Assembly: GCA_037446355.1 (NCBI GenBank) | Contig: JBBIIT010000009.1 | Span: 21,415-85,414 of the forward strand | Origin: Roseiarcus sp037446355 | Lineage (GTDB): Bacteria; Pseudomonadota; Alphaproteobacteria; Rhizobiales; Beijerinckiaceae | Length of the DNA stretch: 64,000 nucleotides | Reading direction: 5' to 3' | In this document: one piece after another, positions 8,757 to 17,123 of the stretch | How the letters are laid out: each line of letters starts with the position of its first letter | How positions within the stretch are numbered: the stretch's first letter is position 1 | The notes under the pieces: generated by a model | The model's database searches: none | What the model was told of the DNA's origin: nothing | Seen by the model: the letters and a program-made list of their open reading frames with translations, nothing else | Made by a program: the position numbers and the translations under genes

Positions 8757-9755
8757 ATGTCCGATTTGCCCAAGACCATGCGCGCGATTGTCGCGCCCGT
8801 TCCCGGCGGACCCGAGGCCCTGAAACTCGTCGAGCGCCCCGTGCCCACGCCGCGCGAAGGCGAAGTGCTGATCCGCGTCGCGGCGGCCGGCGTCAATCGC
8901 CCCGACACGCTGCAACGTCAGGGCCAATACGCCCCCCCGCCAGGGGCCTCCGACGTGCTCGGGCTCGAAGTCGCGGGCGAGGTGGTGGCGCGCGGCCCTG
9001 GCGCAACGCGCTTTGAGGTCGGCGCGCAGGCGCTCGCGCTGGCGCCCGGCGGCGGCTACGCCGAATATTGCCTTGCCCACGAGAGCAACGCGCTGTCGAT
9101 CCCCGTCGGGCTAACAATGATCGAAGCGGCGGCGATCCCCGAGACCTACTTCACCGTGTGGACCAATGTATTCGAGCGCGGGCGTTTGCGGGCGGGCGAG
9201 ACGCTGCTGGTTCATGGCGGAACCTCGGGCATCGGCGTCACCGCGATCCTGCTCGCCAAGGCGTTCGGCGCCAAAGTCATCGTGACGGTCGGCTCGGCGC
9301 AGAAGGTGGCGCAGTGCCTCGCCTTCGGCGCCGACCGTGCGATCAACTATCGCGACGAGGACTTCGTCGCCGCCGCCAAAGAGGCGACGTCAGGCGCGGG
9401 GGTCGACCTCATCCTGGATATGGTCGGCGGCGATTACGTCGCGCGCAATTATGCGGCGGCGCGGATCGACGGGCGTATCGTGCAGATCGCCTTCCTGAAG
9501 GGCCCCAAAGTCGAACTCGATCTGCGCCCGCTGATGATGAAACGATTGACTCATACCGGTTCGACGCTGCGCCCGCGCACGCCGGCCGAGAAGGCCGAGA
9601 TCGCCGAAGCGTTGCGCGAGAAAGTCTGGCCGCTCATCGCCGCCGGGCGCTGCAAACCGGTGATTGATTCGACCTATCCGCTCGCCGACGCGGCGAAAGC
9701 GCACGCGCGCATGGAAAGCTCGGCCCACGTCGGCAAGATCGTGCTGGTTGTTTGA
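8757..9755 (+). CDS. NAD(P)H-quinone oxidoreductase, PIG3-type zinc-less MDR
   Basis: A 332-residue medium-chain dehydrogenase/reductase of the quinone reductase type. It shows the N-terminal GroES-like fold (VNRPDTLQRQGQYAPPPGASDVLGLEVAGEVVARG), the nucleotide-binding loop VHGGTSGIGVTAILLAK, and the PIG3 hallmark AINYRDEDFVAAAKEATSGAGVDLILDMVGGDY. Structural zinc ligands are absent, as expected. Start ATG 8757 follows GAAGAGG. It probably reduces quinones or other alpha,beta-unsaturated carbonyls with NADPH. Confidence 0.92.
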   Translation: MSDLPKTMRAIVAPVPGGPEALKLVERPVPTPREGEVLIRVAAAGVNRPDTLQRQGQYAPPPGASDVLGLEVAGEVVARGPGATRFEVGAQALALAPGGGYAEYCLAHESNALSIPVGLTMIEAAAIPETYFTVWTNVFERGRLRAGETLLVHGGTSGIGVTAILLAKAFGAKVIVTVGSAQKVAQCLAFGADRAINYRDEDFVAAAKEATSGAGVDLILDMVGGDYVARNYAAARIDGRIVQIAFLKGPKVELDLRPLMMKRLTHTGSTLRPRTPAEKAEIAEALREKVWPLIAAGRCKPVIDSTYPLADAAKAHARMESSAHVGKIVLVV

Positions 9756-9761
9756 TCGCAT

Positions 9762-10517
9762 ATGGAGAGCGCGCATCGTTTCAAACTGACGATCGAATAT
9801 GACGGTTCGCGCTTCTCCGGCTGGCAGCGGCAGGAGAATGGCGCTTCCGTCCAACAATCGATCGAAGAGGCGGTCCTGGCGCTGACGGGCGCGCGCAGCA
9901 TCGTGCATGGCGCGGGGCGCACGGATGCGGGCGTACATGCCACGGGGCAGGTCGCGCATATCGATCTCGCGCGCGACTGGGATCCCTGGCGTCTGCGCGA
10001 GGCGATCAATGCGCATCTGGTCGGGCGGCCGATCGCGATCACCGCCGCCGCGCGCGCCGCTGTCGATTTCGACGCGCGCCGTCACGCGATCCGCCGCCAC
10101 TATCTCTATCGCATCGTCAATCGCCGCGCGCCACTGGCGCTGGATTTCGGCCGCGCTTGGGCGATGAAGCGCGCGCTGAACGTCGAGGCGATGCATGAGG
10201 CGGCGCAGGCGCTGGTCGGTCGTCACGATTTCTCGACCTTTCGCGATAGCCAATGCCAGGCGAATTCGCCGCTGCGCACGCTCGACAGTTTCCGCGTGCG
10301 GCGCGAGGGCGACAACGTGAGTTGCGAGGTGAGCGCGCGCTCGTTCCTGCATCGACAAGTGCGCTCGATGGTCGGCTCGCTGGTTGAGGTCGGCGTCGGC
10401 AAGTGGCGCCCGGCGGACCTGCGCGCGGCGCTGGAAGCCGCCGACCGCGCCCGCTGCGGCCCGGTTGCGCCGGCGTGCGGGTTATATCTGGTGGAAGTGG
10501 AATATCCCGAGAGCTAG
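9762..10517 (+). CDS. truA: tRNA pseudouridine(38-40) synthase
   Basis: A 251-residue TruA. The catalytic Asp lies in HGAGRTDAGVHATGQVAH (residues about 49-60). Other family blocks are EYDGSRFSGWQRQ at the start, the RRHYLYRI strand, HDFSTFR and SFLHRQVRSMVGSLVEVG. It isomerises U38-U40 in the anticodon arm of many tRNAs. Its ATG is 6 bases after the quinone oxidoreductase stop, so read-through from that gene is likely. Confidence 0.96.
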   Translation: MESAHRFKLTIEYDGSRFSGWQRQENGASVQQSIEEAVLALTGARSIVHGAGRTDAGVHATGQVAHIDLARDWDPWRLREAINAHLVGRPIAITAAARAAVDFDARRHAIRRHYLYRIVNRRAPLALDFGRAWAMKRALNVEAMHEAAQALVGRHDFSTFRDSQCQANSPLRTLDSFRVRREGDNVSCEVSARSFLHRQVRSMVGSLVEVGVGKWRPADLRAALEAADRARCGPVAPACGLYLVEVEYPES

Positions 10518-10539
10518 CTTGCGGCCCCAACCGTTGCCG

Positions 10540-11700
10540 CTATTTCCCGAAATAAAGCTCCAGCGCGCGCTCATAGATTCGCGACAGCGCCTCAAGGTCG
10601 GCGATGTCGGCGTGTTCGTCGACGCCGTGCATCGAGGCGCCGACGAGGCCGATCTCGACGACCGGGCAGGCGTCCTTGATGAAACGCGCGTCCGACGTGC
10701 CGCCGCCGGTCGAGAGCTTGGCGCGCCGTTCCGTCACGTCCTCGATCGCGCGCGCGACGAGGTCGGTGAAGGCGCCGGGCCTGGTCAGGAACGCGACGGC
10801 GTTAGTTGGCTCGAAGGTCAGTTCGTAGCGCGTCGTCCCGGCCGCCGAAGCCATGCGGCGCTCGATCTCGGCGGCGAGCGAGGCGGGCGTCCAGACGTCG
10901 TTGAAGCGGATGTTGAAGGCCAGCCTGATTTCGCCGGGGATCACGTTGGTCGCACGGTTGCCGACGTCGATGGTGACGATTTCGAGATTGGAGGCGTCGA
11001 AGTCTGGCGTGCCGGCATCGAGCGCCGGCGTCTGCAACGCTGTCAGGATCGGCGCCAGCGCGCGATGCGGGTTTTCAGCCAGATGCGGATAGGCGACGTG
11101 GCCCTGCTTGCCCAAAATGCGCAAGCGGCCGGTCAGCGAGCCGCGCCGACCGTTCTTGATCGTGTCGCCGAGCGCGGCGACGCTGGTTGGTTCGCCGAGC
11201 ACGCAATGGTCGAAGCGCTCGCCCTTGACGCGCGCCCATTCCAGCAGCTTGACCGTGCCGTTGACGGCCGGGCCTTCCTCGTCGCCGGTGATGAGAAAGC
11301 TGATCGAGCCCTTGATGGGCCCGCGCGCCAGGAAGCGCAGCGCCGCGGCGATCGAAGCCGCCACGCCGCCCTTCATGTCAACGGCGCCGCGTCCCCAGAG
11401 CTTGCCGTCAGCGATCACGCCGCCGAACGGGTCGAAGCGCCAGGCCGAGGCGTCGCCCGGCGGCACGACGTCGGTGTGGCCGGCGAAGGCGAAGTTCGGC
11501 GCGCCCGAGCCAAAGCGCGCATAGAGATTGGCGATGTCGGGCGTGTCGGGCGCACAGAAAGTTACGATCTCCGCTGCAAATCCCGCCGCTTCAAGCAAGC
11601 GCCTGAGATAATCGAGCGCGCCGGCGTCCTTGGGTGTGACGGAAGGAAAGGCGACAAGCTTTTGCGCGATTTCGAGCGCGGAAGGAAAGTTCGCTGACAT
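10540..11700 (-). CDS. dapE: Succinyl-diaminopimelate desuccinylase
   Basis: A 386-residue M20-family dinuclear zinc hydrolase. Visible metal-site motifs are FAFAGHTDVVPPGD, WGRGAVDMKGG, ITGDEEGPAVNGT, CVLGEPTS and GVDEHADIADL near the C terminus. The second ATG (11700) is chosen because the protein then starts, as usual in DapE, about ten residues before the conserved LVAFPSVTPKDAG. It makes LL-diaminopimelate for lysine and peptidoglycan. It is convergent with truA. Confidence 0.95.
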   Translation of the reverse strand: MSANFPSALEIAQKLVAFPSVTPKDAGALDYLRRLLEAAGFAAEIVTFCAPDTPDIANLYARFGSGAPNFAFAGHTDVVPPGDASAWRFDPFGGVIADGKLWGRGAVDMKGGVAASIAAALRFLARGPIKGSISFLITGDEEGPAVNGTVKLLEWARVKGERFDHCVLGEPTSVAALGDTIKNGRRGSLTGRLRILGKQGHVAYPHLAENPHRALAPILTALQTPALDAGTPDFDASNLEIVTIDVGNRATNVIPGEIRLAFNIRFNDVWTPASLAAEIERRMASAAGTTRYELTFEPTNAVAFLTRPGAFTDLVARAIEDVTERRAKLSTGGGTSDARFIKDACPVVEIGLVGASMHGVDEHADIADLEALSRIYERALELYFGK

Positions 11701-11749
11701 GGCGCGTTCATAGGCGGGAATCGCGGCCGGGCCAAGCATCGAGCGCGTC

Positions 11750-12337
11750 TCAGCGCGGGCGCATCTCGCGCACCAGCGCCGCCCATTCGAGCGCGACGTC
11801 GTAGATCGGCGGTTCGGTGTTGGAGAGCAGCGTCCAGTAGCCGGGGATCTGGCTACGCTTGAGCGCCTTCACCAGCACGCGGCCGTCGGCGAGGCCGCAT
11901 ACGCACATCCGCCCGACGAACGAATCGCCCGGCGGATCGTGGATGTCGTCGTAAAAGACCAGCCAATTGTCGAACAGCGCGCCGAGCGAATGGCCGCGAA
12001 TTTGCACCGCCACCGTCTTGAGGCTCGCCGCGTCCGGCGCCGGCACGTCATCGAACGGTCCTTGCCCGTCGGCGTAAAAATGCGCAATCGCGCCCGCGCC
12101 GACATAGCCGACCAGCGGCACGCGGCCGGTCGGATGCGCGGGCCGACCGCCGCCGACGAGGCGCGGCGGCTCGACGCCGAGGTAGTCCGCGACGATGGCG
12201 ATCTCTTCGGCGCGCAGGCGCCGGGAGCCGTTGAGGAGGTCGGTGACGGCGGAGGGCGAGCGGCCGAGCGCGGCGGCTAGTCCGCTGCGCGTCTTGCCGG
12301 TTTCCTTTAGGCCCTCTCGGATCCAATCGACGGTCAT
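11750..12337 (-). CDS. XRE/S24-type repressor (HTH plus LexA-like peptidase domain)
   Basis: A 195-residue protein. The N terminus is a lambda-repressor-like HTH (LKETGKTRSGLAAALGRSPSAVTDLLNGSRRL). The C-terminal half is a peptidase S24-like fold with GHSLGALFDNWLVFYDD, containing the Ser at the catalytic position, and VLVKALKR, containing the Lys. This is the architecture of CI/LexA-type phage repressors that may undergo self-cleavage. ATG 12337 starts exactly at the HTH; the longer upstream frame is non-conserved. It is transcribed divergently from two small unknown genes, with repeated operator-like sites between them, as in a phage immunity switch. Confidence 0.85.
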   Translation of the reverse strand: MTVDWIREGLKETGKTRSGLAAALGRSPSAVTDLLNGSRRLRAEEIAIVADYLGVEPPRLVGGGRPAHPTGRVPLVGYVGAGAIAHFYADGQGPFDDVPAPDAASLKTVAVQIRGHSLGALFDNWLVFYDDIHDPPGDSFVGRMCVCGLADGRVLVKALKRSQIPGYWTLLSNTEPPIYDVALEWAALVREMRPR

Positions 12338-12350
12338 CGCACAACTATTC

Positions 12351-12361
12351 CGGTTTTTCCG
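12351..12361. promoter_or_regulatory. Operator candidate 1, CGGTTTTTCCG
   Basis: An 11-base inverted repeat (CGG-N5-CCG), 14 bases before the S24 repressor start codon. An identical copy lies 55 bases away. A degenerate version (ATGATTTTCCG, 12375-12385) lies between them. Confidence 0.5.
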
Positions 12362-12393
12362 AAGTCGCGCAATTATGATTTTCCGAAATTTTC

Positions 12394-12422
12394 TTGACAG
12401 ATCGGCGGTTTTTCCGCAAAAT
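12394..12422 (+). promoter_or_regulatory. Sigma-70-like promoter for the two small genes
   Basis: A perfect -35 TTGACA (12394-12399), a 17-base spacer and a -10-like CAAAAT (12417-12422). Transcription would start near 12430, about 45 bases before the ATG at 12474. An operator-like repeat fills the end of the spacer. Confidence 0.55.
12406..12416. promoter_or_regulatory. Operator candidate 2, CGGTTTTTCCG
   Basis: Identical to the copy at 12351-12361 and placed between the -35 and -10 of the rightward promoter, where a bound repressor would block RNA polymerase. Confidence 0.5.
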
Positions 12423-12473
12423 AGAACATAACGAGAACGAACGCGATCCCTCCCCCCTCCATCGGAGAAATTC

Positions 12474-12695
12474 ATGACCGAGGTCCGCAAGCGCCGCCGT
12501 TCCGGCCCTGACACCGACCGGCAGAGGGCCATGCGGGCCAGCGCCGCGCATCTGCGTGACCTCAAGCGGGCGCATGGTCGTCCGCCGGCGGACGTGAAGT
12601 TGTCGAGCGCGCCGATTCCCGCCCGCCTTTGCGGGCCGCCGGTCGCTTCCTATTGCGCTTCGACCGCGCAACTGTGCGCGGAACTCGTGCGATGA
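12474..12695 (+). CDS. Small basic protein of unknown function
   Basis: A 73-residue, Arg-rich protein with no recognisable domain; the N-terminal half (TEVRKRRRSGPDTDRQRAMR) is strongly basic. It has a good GGAGA ribosome site 7 bases before the ATG and sits behind a credible promoter, which argues that it is real. Its stop overlaps the next ATG (ATGA). Position opposite an S24 repressor suggests a phage-derived accessory protein, by context only. Confidence 0.6.
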   Translation: MTEVRKRRRSGPDTDRQRAMRASAAHLRDLKRAHGRPPADVKLSSAPIPARLCGPPVASYCASTAQLCAELVR

Positions 12696-13273
12696 GCCTC
12701 AAGCCCCGCAAGATCGCCCGCAAGGCCGCCCGCAAAATCGCCGATCCCGATAGCGAGCGGCTCGACGCGACGCCCGAGCGGCTCGAACGCGCGCGCGAGG
12801 CCGGACAAAAGAGCGAGCGTGGCGTCGATCGGCTTCGCCGCATTCTCGATCCTTTCGACGTGATGCGCACGACGCGCGCGCTCGCGCCGCACGATCCCAA
12901 GCTCAACGACATCCGCTGGCTGGTCGGCGAGGCCTTGCGGCGTCTGCATCAGCGCGCGCAGTTCGACGCTTTGCGCGCGGTCTCGCATGAGGCGATCGGC
13001 AAGACCGGATTTGGCCCGCGCGCGGGGTTGCCGGCGAGCGAGATCGCGCTGCATGCGCGCGACAAGCTGCGCACGGCCGAACAGAAGGCCGGTCCCGCCG
13101 CCTGGCCGATCCTGACGCGCATCGTGCTGGAGGGTTCGGGCGTGCGGGAATGTCGCGGTTTCGTGCCGGAGATCGTCACGCCCTGGCGCGCCGACGCGGT
13201 GGTGACGGATCGCTTGCGCGTCGCGCTGGACGGGCTCGGCGATCTGATGGGCGTGACGGCGGGGAGACGCTAG
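12692..13273 (+). CDS. Unknown protein in the repressor module
   Basis: A 193-residue protein not assigned to a family. The first 60 residues are rich in Lys, Arg and Glu and probably helical; the rest is predicted mixed helix (IRWLVGEALRRLHQRAQFDALRAVSH) ending in a Leu-rich segment (DRLRVALDGLGDLMGV). Its ATG overlaps the stop of the upstream small gene, so translation is coupled. It is controlled by the same divergent promoter region as the S24 repressor. Phage-related origin is possible, but no structural, lysis or integrase gene is nearby. Confidence 0.65.
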   Translation: MSLKPRKIARKAARKIADPDSERLDATPERLERAREAGQKSERGVDRLRRILDPFDVMRTTRALAPHDPKLNDIRWLVGEALRRLHQRAQFDALRAVSHEAIGKTGFGPRAGLPASEIALHARDKLRTAEQKAGPAAWPILTRIVLEGSGVRECRGFVPEIVTPWRADAVVTDRLRVALDGLGDLMGVTAGRR

Positions 13274-13279
13274 CCCCGC

Positions 13280-15670
13280 TCAGGCCGCGTCGATGCGCGC
13301 CGGCTTCGTCTCAACTGGGTCGCCCAGCCCGAGCAGCAATTTCAGATCGCGCGCCGGCACCGCCTTGCTGAAGAGGAAACCCTGGGCTTCGCTGCAACCG
13401 TTCGCGCGCAGCCATTCCAATTCGTCAGCCTCCTCGACGCCCTCGGCGGTGGTGCTCATGCCGAGTGTCGAGGCCAGCGCCGAGATCGCCTTGATGATCG
13501 CGGCTGCGTCGGATCGGTTGGCGACGTCGCGCACGAAAGACTGGTCGATCTTGATCTTGTCGAACGGGAAACTGGAAAGATAGGATAGCGAAGAATAGCC
13601 GGTGCCGAAGTCGTCGAGCGAAATGCGAACGCCGAGGCCGCGCAGCGCCGTAAGCGTTTTCAAGGCTTCGTCGCGGTCCTCGATCAGTATGGACTCGGTG
13701 ACTTCGAGCTCCAAGCGGTCGGCCCGGAGCCCTGCGTCGGCGAGCGCCGCCGCAACGCTTTCGACCAGCAGGCCGGAGCGGAATTGCACGACCGAGAGAT
13801 TAACGGCGATCCTGAGATCGCGCTTCCAGCTTGCCGCTTCGCGGCACGCGACGCGCAGCACGAATTCTCCGAGCGGCGCGATCAAGCCAGTTTCCTCGGC
13901 GAGCGGAATGAATTGGGAAGGCGAAATCGCTCCGCGAACCGGATGGTTCCAACGCACCAGCGCCTCGCAAGCGCTGATCTGTCCGGTCGTCATGTCGATC
14001 AGCGGCTGAAAGTGGACTTCGAGGCGCTGGTTTTCGATCGCGTCGCGCAGGTCGATCTCCATCAGGCGGCGCTGCTGCATCGCCGCGTCCATTTCCGCAG
14101 CGAACAAGCTGAACCGCCCCTTCCCGTCCATCTTGGCGCGGTAGAGCGCGAGGTCGGAATTGCGCAAGAGTTCGTCGGCCCGCTTTCCATCCGCGGGCGC
14201 GAGCGCGACGCCGATGCTGGCGCCCACGAGAATGCGTTGTCCGGCGACCTCATAGGGCGCGCCCAGCCGCTGGACCAACCGTTGCGCGAGCGCCCTTGGC
14301 TCGGCCGCGTCGGCCGCATGCGCTTGCAGGACGACAAATTCATCGCCGCCAAACCGCGCGACGACATCCTCCGCGCCCAGCTCGCCGCGAATGCGATTGG
14401 CGACCTCGATCAGCAGCGCATCGCCGGTCTGATGGCCGAGCGTGTCGTTGACATGCTTGAAGCGGTCGAGGTCGAGGCTCAGAAGCGCGAAACCGTCGCC
14501 CCCTTTGGCCTGCTGTTCGAGACGGCGCTCCAGACGCTCGGCCAACAGATTTCGATTAGGCAGGCCGGTGAGGCCGTCATAGCTCGCCATCCGGTCGATG
14601 GATTCCTCGGAGCGCTTGGCCTGGGTGACGTCGGCGCCGACGCCACGAAAGCCCGCGAAGGCGCCGTCCTCGCGCAATACCGGATTGCCCCGCAGCGACC
14701 ACCAGCGCCGTTCGCCGTTGACACGGACCGGAAGCAGGATTTCGCGAAACGGCAGGCGTCGGCGAAAGGCCCGTTTCAGCGCCCGCAGGGCCGGTCCAGC
14801 CGCGGCCGCGTCCTCGCGGCTCATTTCCGCGAGCAGTTCAATCGCCGCGGCCCCACGGAGCGTCTCGCGCGAACGGCCGAACAGGCGTGCATGACGCTCG
14901 CTCGCGCGCGTCAGTCGGCCCGACGCATCGACCTCGAACAGCCAATCGTTCGAGTTCTCCTCGAACTCCCTCAGCAGCAGGCTGATGACTTGTCCACTGT
15001 CGCGCAGCCGCAGCGAGGAGACGAAATGTTCCGCGAATGCGCCGCTGCGCTCGCGCACGACGCGGCCGATCAACAGGCTGAAAGAGAGCGAAAGCGCGGC
15101 GAGCCCGAAGTACAGCCGATCGCCGGCGGAGCACAGAACAAATACGACGGGCGCCTGGACCGTCAGCGCGAACACGAACGCGGCCTGCCAAACCGCCCCG
15201 AGAGCGAGCGCGCCGCCGCAGATCATCCCAATCTCGCAACCGACAAGCAGGACGCGCTGCGCCGCGTCGGCGTCGGAAAACATGGCGAGCATCGGCATCG
15301 CCCAGACGACGCCGAACAGAAACGCACTGAAGGTGATTACGCGCACGCCGCGCACGGAAGCGCGTCGCCTCGCGCCGCCCATCCGGGAGCGTCGCCAGCG
15401 ATCGCCCCAGGTCGCCACGGACAGGACCAGAGCCGACGTCCAAACGACCAGGAACAGACGAAAAGACGAATTCCAGAACAGCGCGTCGATGACGACCGCA
15501 TTGAAAATATTCGCCGCCATAAGGACTGGCGATAGGCCGACCAAAGCCCGTAGCTGCTGCGCGCGCAGCTCTCCCTTTTGGCCTTCGTCGAGTTCGCGCC
15601 GCGCGACGCCGAGCGTCAGCGAGTTCCAGAACCGGTCGATCCCATCTCGCGCAAGGCGTTGCATGAACAT
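13280..15670 (-). CDS. Membrane-bound PAS-GGDEF-EAL cyclic-di-GMP protein
   Basis: A 796-residue protein with about six membrane segments in the first 220 residues, then a PAS domain (about 235-355, NDWLFEVDASGRLTRASE and a PAC tail), a GGDEF domain with intact RFGGDEFVVL near residue 442, and an EAL domain with intact ISACEALVRWNHP near 570, ISLDDFGTGYSSLSYL and KIDQSFV. Both catalytic signatures look complete. The inhibitory I-site before GGDEF reads GAED, lacking the Arg of RxxD, so product inhibition may be lost. It stands alone. The net activity, cyclase or phosphodiesterase, cannot be told from sequence. Confidence 0.9.
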   Translation of the reverse strand: MFMQRLARDGIDRFWNSLTLGVARRELDEGQKGELRAQQLRALVGLSPVLMAANIFNAVVIDALFWNSSFRLFLVVWTSALVLSVATWGDRWRRSRMGGARRRASVRGVRVITFSAFLFGVVWAMPMLAMFSDADAAQRVLLVGCEIGMICGGALALGAVWQAAFVFALTVQAPVVFVLCSAGDRLYFGLAALSLSFSLLIGRVVRERSGAFAEHFVSSLRLRDSGQVISLLLREFEENSNDWLFEVDASGRLTRASERHARLFGRSRETLRGAAAIELLAEMSREDAAAAGPALRALKRAFRRRLPFREILLPVRVNGERRWWSLRGNPVLREDGAFAGFRGVGADVTQAKRSEESIDRMASYDGLTGLPNRNLLAERLERRLEQQAKGGDGFALLSLDLDRFKHVNDTLGHQTGDALLIEVANRIRGELGAEDVVARFGGDEFVVLQAHAADAAEPRALAQRLVQRLGAPYEVAGQRILVGASIGVALAPADGKRADELLRNSDLALYRAKMDGKGRFSLFAAEMDAAMQQRRLMEIDLRDAIENQRLEVHFQPLIDMTTGQISACEALVRWNHPVRGAISPSQFIPLAEETGLIAPLGEFVLRVACREAASWKRDLRIAVNLSVVQFRSGLLVESVAAALADAGLRADRLELEVTESILIEDRDEALKTLTALRGLGVRISLDDFGTGYSSLSYLSSFPFDKIKIDQSFVRDVANRSDAAAIIKAISALASTLGMSTTAEGVEEADELEWLRANGCSEAQGFLFSKAVPARDLKLLLGLGDPVETKPARIDAA

Positions 15671-15801
15671 AGCGGCATCCGCGCCAAATGGCGTCAGTCT
15701 GCGAAGCTATTCAATGCGCTGTTTCCGTAGCGTTAATATTGCATCGATTCTTAAAATGCCGAGGGAAATGGTTAATTCCGAAGGCATGACCCTGGAAATG
15801 C

Positions 15802-17112
15802 CTATTCCGCGGCCTTGACGACGCTCGGGTTGTTGGGATGCGCGGTCCAATTCGCTGCCGGGCGCGCGTAGTCCCAACCCGTGCGCGGATCGACGCCTTG
15901 CGTGCGCTGCACGAGCGAGATGCATTTCTCAACCGGGCAGACCAGCACGCAGAGATTGCAGCCGACGCATTCGTCGTCGTTGACGACGAATTTTCGCTGG
16001 CCGTCGACTGACGCGAAGATAGCCTGATGCGAGGTGTCCTCGCAGGCGATGTGGCAGCGCCCGCATTTGATGCACAAATCCTGGTCGATCTCGGCCTTGG
16101 CGACATAGTTGAGGTTCAGATATTGCCAGTCCGTGACATTGGGCACGGCGCGAGCGCGGAAATCCTCGATCGATCCGTAGCCCTTGGCGTCCATGAAATT
16201 GCCGAGGCCCGAGATCATCTCCTCGACGATCTTGAAGCCGTAGGTCATCGCCGCCGTGCAGACCTGCACATTGCCCGCGCCCAGCGCGATGAACTCCGCC
16301 GCGTCGCGCCAGGTCGTGATCCCGCCGATGGCCGAGATCGGCAGGCCGCGCGTTTCGGGATCGCGGGCGATTTCCGACACCATCGACAGCGCGATCGGCT
16401 TCACCGCCGGGCCGCACATGCCGCCGTGCGTGCCCTTGCCGTCAATCGCGCCGGCGATGGTCATGTTGTCGAGGTCGAGCCCCATGATTGAATTGATCGT
16501 GTTGATGAGCGAGACGGCGTCGGCGCCGCCGGCCTTGGCCGCGCGCGCGGGACGGCGAATGTCGGTGATGTTGGGCGTCAGCTTGACGATGACCGGCATT
16601 CGCGTGTTCGCCTTGCACCAGCGCGCGACCATCTCGATATATTCCGGCACCTGGCCGACCGCCGAACCCATGCCGCGCTCGGACATGCCGTGCGGGCAGC
16701 CGAAATTGAGTTCGACGCCGTCGCACTCGGTCTCTTCGACCCGGGCGAGGATCTTCTTCCAGGCGTCCTCCTCGCAGGGCACCATCAGCGAGGCGACGAG
16801 CGCCCTATCGGGCCAGTCGCGCTTGACCTCCTTGATCTCCCTCAGGTTGATCTCGAGATCCCTGTCAGTGATGAGTTCGATATTGTTGAAGGCGATCAGG
16901 CGCCGGTCCGGTCCATGCAGCGCGCCATAACGCGCGCCCGAGACATTGACGACCGGCGGCCCGGCTTCTCCGAGCGTCTTCCAGACGACGCCGCCCCAGC
17001 CGGCCCGAAACGCGCGCTCGACATTGGTCTTGCGGTCGGTCGGCGGCGCCGACGCGAGCCAGAACGGGTTCGGCGACTTGATGCCGAGAAAATTGGCGCG
17101 AAGGTCAGCCAT
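15802..17112 (-). CDS. preA: NAD-dependent dihydropyrimidine dehydrogenase, subunit PreA
   Basis: A 436-residue FMN-binding TIM-barrel subunit (MADLRANFLGIKSPNPFWLASAPP) with two C-terminal [4Fe-4S] clusters (CIKCGRCHIAC and CVGCNLCVLVCPVEKC). ATG 17112 is chosen because AAGGAGA precedes it and conservation starts there; the longer frame runs into preT. With PreT it reduces uracil and thymine to the 5,6-dihydro form, the first step of reductive pyrimidine breakdown. It lies 11 bases downstream of preT in the same operon. Dihydropyrimidinase and beta-ureidopropionase genes are not in the window. Confidence 0.95.
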   Translation of the reverse strand: MADLRANFLGIKSPNPFWLASAPPTDRKTNVERAFRAGWGGVVWKTLGEAGPPVVNVSGARYGALHGPDRRLIAFNNIELITDRDLEINLREIKEVKRDWPDRALVASLMVPCEEDAWKKILARVEETECDGVELNFGCPHGMSERGMGSAVGQVPEYIEMVARWCKANTRMPVIVKLTPNITDIRRPARAAKAGGADAVSLINTINSIMGLDLDNMTIAGAIDGKGTHGGMCGPAVKPIALSMVSEIARDPETRGLPISAIGGITTWRDAAEFIALGAGNVQVCTAAMTYGFKIVEEMISGLGNFMDAKGYGSIEDFRARAVPNVTDWQYLNLNYVAKAEIDQDLCIKCGRCHIACEDTSHQAIFASVDGQRKFVVNDDECVGCNLCVLVCPVEKCISLVQRTQGVDPRTGWDYARPAANWTAHPNNPSVVKAAE

Positions 17113-17123
17113 CTCAGTCTCCT

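Noticed and set aside
13784..15535. 583-codon open frame antisense to the GGDEF/EAL gene
   Set aside because: Composition is Arg/Gln-rich low-complexity typical of antisense frames in GC-rich genes, and the minus-strand protein has clear domains.
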